Source of the DNA: Thalassiosira profunda
Taxonomy: Eukaryota; Bacillariophyta; Thalassiosirophyceae; Thalassiosirales; Thalassiosiraceae
DNA: 15,877 bases
NCBI GenBank assembly: GCA_036939355.1
Contig: JALLAP010000963.1
Location: 1-15,877 of the forward strand
Reading direction: 5' to 3'
A program made the translations under genes and the position numbers. Every line of letters starts with the position of its first letter. Positions within the stretch are counted from its first letter, which is position 1. The notes beneath the pieces were generated by a model. It saw only the letters and a list, made by a program, of their open reading frames with translations, ran no database searches and was not told the DNA's origin. This document shows, one piece after another, positions 1 through 8,275 of this stretch.

Positions 1-282
1 GAGTAGTGGGAGTGAAAGGAAAGTTATGAAAGGGAGGGCGATGAAAGCGGCTGAGAGATCAAGACTTGTGCAAGGCGATAGCCGATCGACAAATTACACG
101 AAGACGAAAAGAAGAGAGCGGGGAAGGGAAATCAAACGAAAGAGATGCATATGCAAAGAGGAATTGTCGAGGAAGGAAGAGAAGGTACATAGAATAAATC
201 AGTTCATATCACAACATCACTGAGCGTTGTGCTTTTGCTCAATTGCTAGCGTTGGTAGAGAAAATGGCACTTCGCTTCTCAT
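1..282. other. Left-edge intergenic stretch, no gene recognised
   Basis: The first ~280 bases are purine-rich on the plus strand and contain only a short, very basic 65-codon frame at 26-223 with no recognisable family features. The right part (about 230-282) should be the 3' untranslated region of the minus-strand LRR-A gene. No canonical minus-strand AATAAA was seen here. Confidence 0.4.
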
Positions 283-1569
283 CTACACCTCCAAGAATGG
301 CAAGACGCCCGGGATGATGATGTTCATATCGTTGCCGCAGATTCGACGACTCGCCTGCCTTGCTCCTGCATCCTGTTCGTTGCCATTCATGTTGACCTTC
401 CAAATAGCGAGCTCGAGCATCGTCGTCACATCCAACCGATCGTAGTAGGCGAACCATTTTCGGATGCATTCAATCTTCTCGTCCTCCGTCCGCTCGAGGC
501 CAAGGATTTCGTTTACCTTCGCTTCGGTCAGTTCAAGCTGGCTCATGCCCCTGTACTGCATCCACTTGGAGATGACCAGTCGCTGCTCATTCTCCGTCGG
601 CACAGGCATTGTTGCTCTCATCAGTTGGCAGCTGCCAGCCCGATAATCAATCACAAATGCCGCTGGTGGAATGTTGATATGTTGCAAATCGGAACAGCTG
701 TCGAATGCACCCTTTCCGATAAGATGGATCCCCTCGCACAGCATCGCCTCTACAAGGCTGCTGCAATTCCAAAATGCAACTGCGCCAACCACCGTGGCCG
801 AGGAAGGGATGTCGATGCGCTCCAGCGAACGGCAGAAGGAGAATGCTCCCGCCTCAATCACTCGAAGCCCCTCCTGAAGCTCTGCGTACCTCAGCCGATG
901 GCAATGATCAAACGCATGATTTCCGATGTTTGACGTTGTCGAGGGGATGCTGATGCTGGTTAGCGATGTGCAATGTTTGAATGCTTTTTCTCCTATGTGC
1001 CGCAACCCCTCGTTGAATTCCACTTCAACCAAACTGCGGCAGTTTTGAAATGCCATATCTCCAACGTCGGTGACAGACGATGGAACACTGATTTCAACCA
1101 GAGCCTCGCAATTGGCGAATGCTTCCTTGCCAATGCGTTGGATCCCCTCGCCGAGCTCCACTTCCGCCAAACTGTTGCATCCTTGAAATGCAGAGTGCTC
1201 AATTTCAGCGACAGATGATGGGATAGATACGCTCTTCAATGAGGTGCACCCCACGAACGCATCCACTCCGATCTTTATGACGTTGCCGAGTTTGACCTCA
1301 CCCAATCTCCTGCAGCCGTAAAATGCATCATGGCCAATCTCAACCGATAAGGCGGTGGACCAGATAACACGTTCCAGCGAGCGGCAGCTGTCGAATGCAC
1401 AAGCAGAGATGGTTGCTACGTTGCCCAAATCCACCACCCTCAAATTGCGACGGAGCTCAAATGCGCTTTCTGGAATCACCGTCACGTCCGACGCCACGCG
1501 GATTCTGCTGGCAGCCCGGTGCCAATCCTGCACCGCGCCGCCGTCATATCCGACCCACTCCTCGGCCAT
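283..1569 (-). CDS. LRR-A: BspA-like leucine-rich repeat (LRR_5) protein
   Basis: This intronless frame encodes 428 residues. It starts MAEEWVGYDGG, the same N-terminal cap seen in the four other copies here, which fixes the start. Twelve repeats of about 23 residues follow, each carrying an AFxxC core and a strand of the IPSSV or ELxEGIxxI type; this is the BspA/LRR_5 class. From about residue 305 to the end there is a repeat-free conserved domain with signatures VISKWMQYR, AKVNEILG, WFAYYDRLDVTTMLELAIW and IIIPGVLPFLE. It ends in Val where the other copies end in Gly (GTG for GGG). No signal peptide or membrane segment is visible, so a cytosolic or nuclear location is inferred. LRR_5 proteins generally act as binding surfaces; the partner is unknown. 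It diverges from the ChaC-RCC1 gene across a 490-nt gap. Confidence 0.9.
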   Translation of the reverse strand: MAEEWVGYDGGAVQDWHRAASRIRVASDVTVIPESAFELRRNLRVVDLGNVATISACAFDSCRSLERVIWSTALSVEIGHDAFYGCRRLGEVKLGNVIKIGVDAFVGCTSLKSVSIPSSVAEIEHSAFQGCNSLAEVELGEGIQRIGKEAFANCEALVEISVPSSVTDVGDMAFQNCRSLVEVEFNEGLRHIGEKAFKHCTSLTSISIPSTTSNIGNHAFDHCHRLRYAELQEGLRVIEAGAFSFCRSLERIDIPSSATVVGAVAFWNCSSLVEAMLCEGIHLIGKGAFDSCSDLQHINIPPAAFVIDYRAGSCQLMRATMPVPTENEQRLVISKWMQYRGMSQLELTEAKVNEILGLERTEDEKIECIRKWFAYYDRLDVTTMLELAIWKVNMNGNEQDAGARQASRRICGNDMNIIIPGVLPFLEV

Positions 1570-2059
1570 CGTTAATAATTATTCGCAGATAAAAATGAAC
1601 AGTCGGCGATCTGTAGGGAGCAGATCCAAAATGGAGATGATGGTGCACGTGCGTTCCAGCTCCAAGCAGTCTTTTGCTTGTGCGCCAAATGCCTTCAGCT
1701 CGCCGCGTGGTATTTTCAGCCCCAGGCAAGCGCGCGCGCCGTCCACCCGGGGGGCGGGCTCTCCGCCGCTGAACGCCAGCAGCTTCGTCGACGGCGACGA
1801 AAGTGCGCGGGGTTTCGGTTTATGTTTGGGGGACGAGTTACGTAGGATACGTCATACTCCTACATACTCACAATCAACAATCAACAATCAACAATCAACA
1901 CTCAACACCTCCCCCGACACTGCTCTACTTGGCGGCCACCACCTCGCCTCGCCACGCCCCTCGCCCATTGCGGCGACCGAGTGCCCCTTTGAGCGGTCTC
2001 TGTCTCGTGCGCGTGCTGATAGGCGGTGACGTGCTCACAACGCGTCAGGTGACAGACGG
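1570..2059. promoter_or_regulatory. Divergent intergenic region between LRR-A and the ChaC-RCC1 gene
   Basis: This 490-nt gap must hold both promoters. It contains a TACGTA palindrome at 1839-1844 followed by a related TACGTC at 1848-1853, and a heptamer microsatellite at 1871-1905. Close to LRR-A (about 1575-1610 on the plus strand) there is weak similarity to the conserved upstream segment of LRR-B. No TATA box is convincing. Long frames crossing this gap are extensions of antisense frames of LRR-A and have no family features. Confidence 0.5.
1871..1905. repeat. Heptanucleotide microsatellite (CAATCAA)n
   Basis: Four perfect copies of CAATCAA run from 1871 to 1898 and one degenerate copy (CACTCAA) follows at 1899-1905. 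It lies about 155 nt upstream of the ChaC-RCC1 start codon, probably in the promoter or 5' leader. Confidence 0.9.
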
Positions 2060-4455
2060 ATGTTGATGGCCCATCACCTTTGGCACCGCATATTGGCATC
2101 CTCCTCCTTCCTCGCCGCGGCACGCTCCTTTGCCACCGTTGCAGGCTTGAGCAGATACAGCAATCGTCATTTGCAAAGAGCCAGCGCCTTGCGCGCCCAA
2201 GGCAGCATGTGGGATCCCATATCCCAGACTTACGCAGACGGAATCGTTCCCTCCCACCACAGCGTGGACATCGACGACCTCCTCGATCTCAACGGCGGCA
2301 AACTGAAGATCTTCGGGTACGGCTCGCTCTGTTGGCACCCCGGCTCCGACGGGGTGTTATCCCTGGCCAACATTGCGGACGACGAGCGAGATCACGACAT
2401 CGGGGAGGGTAATAAGGAGGAAACGGGCAAGAGGCAGGTCACCACCGCGCCGGGGAGGGCGATCGGGTATCAGCGATGCTGGAGCCAGCGCAGCGCCGAT
2501 CACCGGGGGACGCCGGATTTCAACGGCATCGTGTGCACGCTGCTGAGCGACGAGGAGGTGCGGAGGTTGCACCATCCGGGAGGCGACAGAAATGGGGATG
2601 ATGGAGAAGTGAAGTGCGCGGAGGAATGCAACGAGAGGCCGTCCATGACTGAGGGGCTGATATACACGATCGACGAGGAGTTGGCCGAGGATTGCCTGGC
2701 CGAGCTGGACTTCCGGGAGAAGGGGGTGAGATGGATGCGAACACACATATTCCAGTTTGGTTGCAACGGTCTGACACTGTTCGTCTTCTTCGTAGGGATA
2801 CGCGAGAGATGTTATCGATGTGGTGGAAGACGACACCGGCAACACGGTCAAGGCACTGCTGTACCGCGGAACACCCGACAATCCAGCTTTCTGGAAGCGG
2901 GCTCTGCTCGATCCGCCCTACGCCGCCGGTGAGCAACCTTTGTGTCTCTGCAGAATGCGTCGTCTCTTTGCAATGCCTTGAGTTCTCACACTGTTGTTGC
3001 AACATTCCAGCCGTCATGTCCGTTTCCCTGGGGCCATCGGGTCCGAACGACGCGTACCTCCTCCACCTCCACGAGTTTTTGACCCACGCGGCACAACATT
3101 CCCGGGCGGCGGCGCTGGCACTGAAAGATCACTCCGGGGACTACCGCACGGCGGAATTGGCGGGGATGGTGCGGGCGCTGCAGTCGGAGTACCGGCCGTA
3201 CTTTCTGTTCGGGGCGGGATCGAACGAGCACGGGCAGCTGCTGCTGGGTTCGTCGTCCGAGGGCGCTGCAGTGGAAGGGAATGGGCTAACGGATGTCAAC
3301 GAGGTGCACGAGCTGACGGAACTTCTGCTGGTAGCGCCAAGAAACGACGAGAGAGATGGCGATCATGTGCCCAAATCTCTCCACGCCGGAGGAGGGCACT
3401 CAGCGCTGCTCACCCAAGGAGGCGATTTGTACCTCTGGGGTTGGAACAGTGCCGGTCAGCTGGGACGGGCGCCGGCATCTGAACCGGAAGGAGACATGGG
3501 CTCTCCTTTGCATGCCACGCCGCCTCTTCCAGACACCAAGGTCGAGTCCGCCGATCTGGGCCACACTCACACGCTCGTGATCGACAACGAAGGAAGGCTC
3601 TTTGGATTCGGGGAGAATGGGCGTGGACAAGTGGGTGGCTTTACAGATGACAACGAAGATTTGTGGCTGGCTCGAACTCCAGCAAGTCTGGAAGAGGAAC
3701 GCTTTGTGGACGTTGCGGCCGGACTGTTTCATTCTGCGGCTGTTACGACAGAAGGGGAGCTGATAACGTGGGGCTGTGGCCGATTTGGACAATGTCTACG
3801 TCCAGATGCTGATACTCAAAGCAAGAGTGGCTCCACAGTGGGAAGATGGCGTCCTCCCGGCGGAAGCAAATTGGTGCAAGTGACGTGTGGCAGGAGGCAT
3901 ACCGCTGCACTGGACGAGAGTGGGCGTATCTGGACGCTCGGAGACAACAAATACGGGCAGTTGGGGAGGAGTATTGACACCTCAAGTTCAGAGCCGCAAC
4001 TCGTCGAAGGTCAACTATGTCAGCGCGATTCTGGCTGCGTTGCAATTTGCAGTGGATGGTCCCACATTCTCGCAACGACTCGGGATACAGACTCCGGTGA
4101 GACGACGCTGTTTGGCTGGGGCCGGAACGACAAAGGACAGCTGGGCATGAAATCATCGGATGGGCACATCTGTGTTCCTGAGGTCTTAAGGCCGCCACTG
4201 GAAGACACCCCAATACAATCTGCTTGCTGTGGCTCGGAGTCCTCGCACATCATCACTGCAAATGGCATCATCTACAGCTCGGGCTGGAACGAGCACGGCA
4301 ACCTGGCGATTGGAAGCATCGATGGCGTGGGCGACGAATGCTGCTTTGGATGGAAAACTACTGCAGGCGCAAGAGTTGTTGCCCCGCCTCCCGGCAAAGC
4401 CAAGAGAAGGCTGTTTGCTGCTGGTGGAGCGCACATGATCACGCTGGCCACATGA
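2060..4455 (+). CDS. ChaC gamma-glutamylcyclotransferase fused to seven-repeat RCC1 domain
   Basis: Join 2060..2725, 2796..2928, 3011..4455 gives 747 residues. The first ~80 residues are a basic and hydrophobic leader, possibly an organelle presequence; a second in-frame Met is residue 50. The ChaC domain covers about residues 83-300: FGYGSLCWHP (85-94) binds substrate, GYQR and DHRGTP (147-152) follow, LDFREKGGY holds the putative catalytic Glu220, and GPSGPN (274-279) with YL is the conserved C-terminal ChaC motif. ChaC enzymes cleave glutathione or gamma-glutamyl peptides to 5-oxoproline. From about residue 330 there are seven RCC1 blades, beginning near residues 330, 405, 462, 516, 572, 632 and 686 (WGxNxxGQLG type), enough for a full propeller. 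The ChaC C-terminal motif and the first RCC1 blade share exon 3 with no stop between them, so the fusion does not depend on the intron calls. The role of the RCC1 part is unknown. Confidence 0.88.
2726..2795 (+). other. Intron 1 of the ChaC-RCC1 gene
   Basis: A 70-nt GT-AG intron (GTGAGATGG to TTCGTAG) falls in phase 0 directly after the codons for EKG. Removing it creates the ChaC catalytic motif REKGGY and opens the downstream frame, whereas reading through gives a non-ChaC sequence. Confidence 0.88.
2929..3010 (+). other. Intron 2 of the ChaC-RCC1 gene
   Basis: An 82-nt GT-AG intron (GTGAGCAAC to CATTCCAG) interrupts an Ala codon in phase 1. Splicing joins DPPYAA to VMSVSLGPSGPN, as expected for the ChaC fold, and enters the frame that continues through all RCC1 repeats. 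Confidence 0.88.
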
Positions 4456-4587
4456 TGTAAGATATATGATTGCTAGCTTGAACTTCAATGTCATTGATCT
4501 GCGAGGCGCTGTGTCATCTCCCTTTTCTTCCACACGTTCAAGAAGAACAACAGTAGTCTCTCTTCAGCGAGGGGAGAGCTCTTCTAC

Positions 4588-6006
4588 CTACCCCTCCAAG
4601 TATTTCAACACACCCGGGATGATGACACTCATGTCATTTCCGCAGTTTCTACGACATGCCTGTCTGGCTCCTTCATCCTGTGGGTTGACCTCCATGTTGA
4701 CCCTCCAAATTGCAAGCTCGAGCATCGTCGTCACATCCAACCGGTCGTAGTAGGCGAAACACTCTCGGATTAATGCGATTTTCTGTCCCTCTGGCTGCCG
4801 ACGGCGTCCTAGGATTTCATTCACCTTCGCCTCGGCTTGTTCCAGCTGGCTCGTGCTCCTGTACTGCAACCACTTGGAGACGACCAGCGTCCTCTCCTCT
4901 CCGACAGGTATTGTTCCTCTGAATAACTGGCAGCTTTCACTGTGAATATCGATCACCAAGGCCACGGGTGGAATGTTGATATGCGCCAAAGACCTGCAGT
5001 TTCGGAATGCATCATCACCAATTTCATGGACTCCCTCACGTAGAGTCACTTCCGCAAGGCTGCTGCAATCCCAAAATGCATCTCCGTCAATCGAAGTAAC
5101 AGATGACGGGATGGTGATGCGCTCCAACGAACTGCAGTCCAAGAACGCTTGCTGTTCAATCTTCTGCAGTCCCTCATTCAAATCCACTTCCATCAAACTG
5201 CTGCAGCCTTTAAAGGCACGATCCCCGACTTTCAATGTAGACGAGGGAACTGTGATGCACTCCAACGAAGTACATAGTCGAACGCACACCGTTCGATGCG
5301 CTGCAGTCCCTCATTCAATTCAGCTTCTACCAAACTGCTGCAGCTTTCAAATGCAAGGGATTCAATATCTGTGACAGATGACGGAATGCTGATCCGAACC
5401 AAAGCACTGCAGCCCCTGAATGCGTACTTGCAAATGCGCTGGACCCCCTCTCCGAGCTTCACTTCCGCCAAACTACTGCACCCATAGAATGCCCAATCCT
5501 CAATTGTGGCAACAGATGATGGGATGGTTACGCACGTCAGCGCCAGGCAATAATAGAATGCCATCTTCCCAATTTGCGTTACATTGCTGATACGTCTCCC
5601 TCAAGCCTATGCATGCGGCAAATGCCCTCTCGCCGATCTCGACAACGGGGGTGGTGGACCAAATAACGCGTTCCAGCAAACGGCAACTATTGAACGCCCC
5701 CTCCCCAATCTTTGTGACATTGCTCAGATCAACGGCCCTCAAACTCATACACTCGGCAAATGCTCCCTCCCCAATTTCAACAGCAGAGGCGGTGGTCCAA
5801 ACAACGTGCTCCAGCGAGTTGCAATCATAGAATGCACGATTCGAGATGGTGGTGACGTTGCTCAGATCCACCGCCCGCAAATTGTCGCAGTTCGCAAAGG
5901 CCCCTTCTGGAATCACTGTGACGCCAGACGCCACACGAATCCGGCTGGCACTGCGGTGCCATTCCTGCACCGCGCCACCATCGTAGTCGGTCCACTCCTC
6001 TTCCAT
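4588..6006 (-). pseudogene. LRR-B: LRR_5 paralogue with two frameshifts and a duplicated start
   Basis: The gene starts at 6006 (MEEEWTDYDGGAVQEWH) and ends at 4588 (KYLEG). About 2 nt are missing near 5589, where the family consensus for DLSNVT is disrupted. One nt is missing near 5274, where TAT-TGT reads TATGT. The two losses sum to three, so the first and last parts share a frame, but the middle (about 105 codons) is in another frame and the first frame meets a stop at 5500. Without the lesions it would be about 473 residues, with 14 AFxxC repeats rather than 12, because a 46-residue unit is duplicated. The C-terminal domain is intact. A 47-nt duplication places an out-of-frame ATG at 6053. 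Either a recent pseudogene or a gene hit by assembly errors; the deletions are not in long homopolymers. Confidence 0.78.
5599..5874 (-). repeat. Internal 46-residue tandem duplication in LRR-B
   Basis: Residues 45-90 and 91-136 are two versions of one 46-residue unit starting AVDLSNVT and carrying a W(T/S)T..VEIGE(G/R)AFA core. The other four copies have this unit once, followed directly by the next DLSNVTKIG repeat. The two halves are clearly similar but not identical, so the duplication is not an assembly echo. Confidence 0.75.
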
Positions 6007-6053
6007 CTTTGCAAGCGCAGGCCGCCGCCGTAGTCGGTCCACTCCTCGGCCAT
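5983..6053 (-). repeat. 47-nt offset duplication of the LRR-B start region
   Basis: On the minus strand the 24-nt start segment ATGGAAGAGGAGTGGACC... (6006 to 5983) is preceded by a near-identical segment ATGGCCGAGGAGTGGACC... (6053 to 6030). The offset of 47 nt is not a multiple of three. The upstream ATG therefore opens a 46-codon frame overlapping the true start in another frame. Its first residues, MAEEWTDY, match the start type of LRR-A. Confidence 0.85.
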
Positions 6054-6508
6054 ATGTTGGAGTTAGGAGCCGTTGCAATTATAATTGCCGGCACAGATGA
6101 AAATGACTACCGGCGGCGGGTCAGATCAGACCAAACAAATGCTCGGCCTGGCTACAGTGGCGTGCCGGGGTGCCGGGGGTGCACCACGCACACTTCGCCT
6201 TCAGCGTCGCGTCACACTTGGTCACACGAACAAAAGCAATTCGCGTAAATTTTACACCTCGGCCCGCAAATCCTTTATGGAGGAGGGGCGGAGGGAGCGG
6301 CGGGCCAGGGGCCGCGAGGTATTGGAGGGCCGGAGCCGCCGAGGAGGTAGGAGCCGCTTGGCCCTTTGTCCGCGGCGCGTCTTGCTCTGTCTTGCTGCTT
6401 GTTGGTGGCTGACGCGGCGGTCAGTACGTAGTAGGAAAGTACGTACAATAGCTAACTCCTTCCACATTTCCATCACGCTTCCGCGCGCAGACCCACACGA
6501 CGGCGACG
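6007..6508. promoter_or_regulatory. Divergent intergenic region between LRR-B and the AIM24 gene
   Basis: This 502-nt gap has two parts. The LRR-B-proximal part (about 6071-6335) is homologous, in inverted orientation, to the DNA upstream of LRR-D. The AIM24-proximal part holds two TACGTA palindromes at 6425-6430 and 6440-6445, ending 79 and 64 nt before the AIM24 start codon. No separate gene is credible in it. Confidence 0.6.
6071..6335 (-). repeat. Duplicated upstream segment shared with LRR-D (copy 1)
   Basis: Three blocks match the reverse complement of 10850-11130 in the same order. 6091-6147 contains GGTCAGATCAGACC and ACAAATG and corresponds to 11047-11100. 6175-6212 contains GGGGGTGCACNACGCAC and corresponds to about 10968-11002. 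6267-6333 contains AAATCCTTT and GAGGAGGGGC and corresponds to about 10853-10916. The similarity is interrupted by small indels, as expected for an old duplication. Confidence 0.8.
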
Positions 6509-8108
6509 ATGGCCGCCATCGGACGAACCGCCGCCCCGCTGGCCCGGCGGAGGGCCGCCTCCACCTATTCATGCGCCCCAGTGGCGCGGGTGGCGGCGTC
6601 TGTCTCAGATAGAGGCGAATTTGCAACTCCCTCGCGTAGGTTGCACGTCACCCGCACGAGGAGGACAGTGCACCCAACTCGTCAATTCTCCTCCCTCCCC
6701 GCCCCCTCCAACAATTCCTCCCTGCCCGAACCCCAAGAAGATCCGCACGCCCACCTCGCCCCCATCGACTTCGCCACGGCCTCCCACATTTCGGGCGAGG
6801 AGTCCCAAATCTTAGAAGTGCGCCTGCAGCCGAACCAAATGCTCCGGGCCGAGTCCGGGGCGATGCTGTACATGACCCACGGCGTGCAGATGGAGACGTC
6901 GATGGGGTTGGGAGGAAAAGGCGGGGGGAGCAGCGGCCTCTCCGCCGGTTTCACAAGGATGATGACCGGTCAAAATCTCATGGTGTCCGACTTTTCGTTT
7001 GCTCCCACCGACGCAAGCAAAGATCAGCACGGGACGGTCGGGTTGGGGACCGACTTCCCCGCCAAGATATTGCGGTTCGACCTGGCGCAATATCCGGAGG
7101 GCAAATTGATCTGCCAGAAGGGCGCGTTCCTGGCCGGATCGCACAGCGTCGCGATGGAGATGGCGTACACGAAGACCTTTACCAGCGGCTTCTTCGGCGG
7201 GGAAGGATTCATATTGCAAAGTCTGCAGGGCACCGTGGGCGAGGGCGAGGCGGCCTTCCTGAAGGCGTACGGGACGGTGGTCAAGCGGGAGTTGAAGGAG
7301 GGGGAGACATTGCGCGTCTCGTCGGGGTCGTTGGTGTGCATGACGTCCACCATCGACTACAACGTGCAGACGATGCCGGGGTTCAAGAACGTCATGTTCG
7401 GGGGCGAGGGGCTGTTCGTGACGACGCTGACCGGTCCGGGCACGGTGTGGCTGCAAGGAATGCCGGTCGATCGAATGGTGAGCGAGATTGCGAGGAAGGT
7501 GCCCGGTGGGGGCATCGGACTGGGCATTCCGATTGGCTTGGGTGGGGGCGGCGGCGAGGGTGCCGGCGATGCCGCAGATGCGGGCGATGCAGCCGTGGCC
7601 GGTGCCGGAGAGGAAGCGGGAGATNGGCGAGGGTGCCGGCGATGCCGCAGATGCGGGCGATGCAGCCGTGGCCGGTGCCGGAGAGGAAGCGGGAGATACC
7701 GATGCAGGGGTTTCTGTATCGGAAGCGGCAGTGGACGCCGATCGCAACGCTACCGTCGCCTCGTCGGGGATGTCGTCCGACCCGGAATCGTCCGAGTCGT
7801 TGTTCGGCGATGCCGCGTACGGAGGAGAATCTGCGCCCGAGTCAGATCCCGCATCCTTTGCTGATGAGGATGCATCATCCTTTTCAACAGAGGGGTATTC
7901 GCAACCGGAGGATAATACGAAGATGCCAGAGTTTGAGGAGCCAACCATAAATGAGCAACAATTCGAAGACGACGGCACGACCTTTTCGACGTACGAGGGA
8001 GGAGACTCGCCGGGCGGGGAGGGAATGGAGCTGCCCACGCCGGACGACGAGGGACCGGGCCTGCTCGGACAGCTGTGGGACATCTTCAAGGACTTTACAG
8101 ACGAGTAA
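6509..8108 (+). CDS. AIM24 family mitochondrial protein, frame interrupted by an N and a 72-nt echo
   Basis: The N-terminus is rich in Arg, Ala and Ser without acidic residues (MAAIGRTAAPLARRRAAS), typical of a mitochondrial presequence. About residues 90-310 match the AIM24/TIGR00266 fold, with AESGAMLYM, SGFFGGEGF (near 207-214), REL-KEGETLRV, VMFGGEGLF and GPGTVWLQ. In yeast AIM24 is an inner-membrane protein needed for MICOS integrity; a similar role here is inference. A Gly-rich linker and a long acidic tail (ending LWDIFKDFTDE) follow. At 7625 a single N is inserted between identical 72-nt copies, breaking the frame. Without the N the frame is open, giving about 532 residues with both copies or 508 with one. 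The stop TAA at 8106-8108 overlaps an AATAAA at 8107-8112. The gene converges on LRR-C. Confidence 0.85.
7553..7697 (+). repeat. Identical 72-nt direct copies separated by one N
   Basis: Bases 7553-7624 and 7626-7697 are identical, each beginning GGCGAGGGTGCC and ending GCGGGAGAT, with N at 7625. Each copy is exactly 24 codons of the Gly/Ala/Asp-rich linker. Perfect identity around a lone N suggests two contig ends that overlapped but were joined without merging; a true tandem repeat is less likely. Confidence 0.9.
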
Positions 8109-8275
8109 TAAACCAAAGGCAATGTTTTTAGACAATCGTATTGTATTCAGACAAACTGCTCCGCAGTGTACCAACACCAAAAGAATACGTGGGTGGCAGA
8201 ATAGGTGTGACGTCTGTAGCCCAAACAACACCGACGGCCAGAGTATCAGCTCTGGACTTGTCTGTCGCTTTTCAT

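Noticed and set aside
1355..2029. 224-codon plus-strand frame across the LRR-A start and intergenic DNA
   Set aside because: Its first part is antisense to LRR-A and the rest is low-complexity, including the heptamer microsatellite.
4588..6006. LRR-B as an intron-containing intact gene
   Set aside because: The coding similarity to siblings is continuous across both breakpoints, with only 2 and 1 nt missing, so there is no room for introns.
6812..8122. 436-codon minus-strand frame opposite the AIM24 gene
   Set aside because: It crosses the N and the 72-nt echo and is Ser/Pro/Arg-rich without family motifs, while the plus strand has an unmistakable AIM24 fold.
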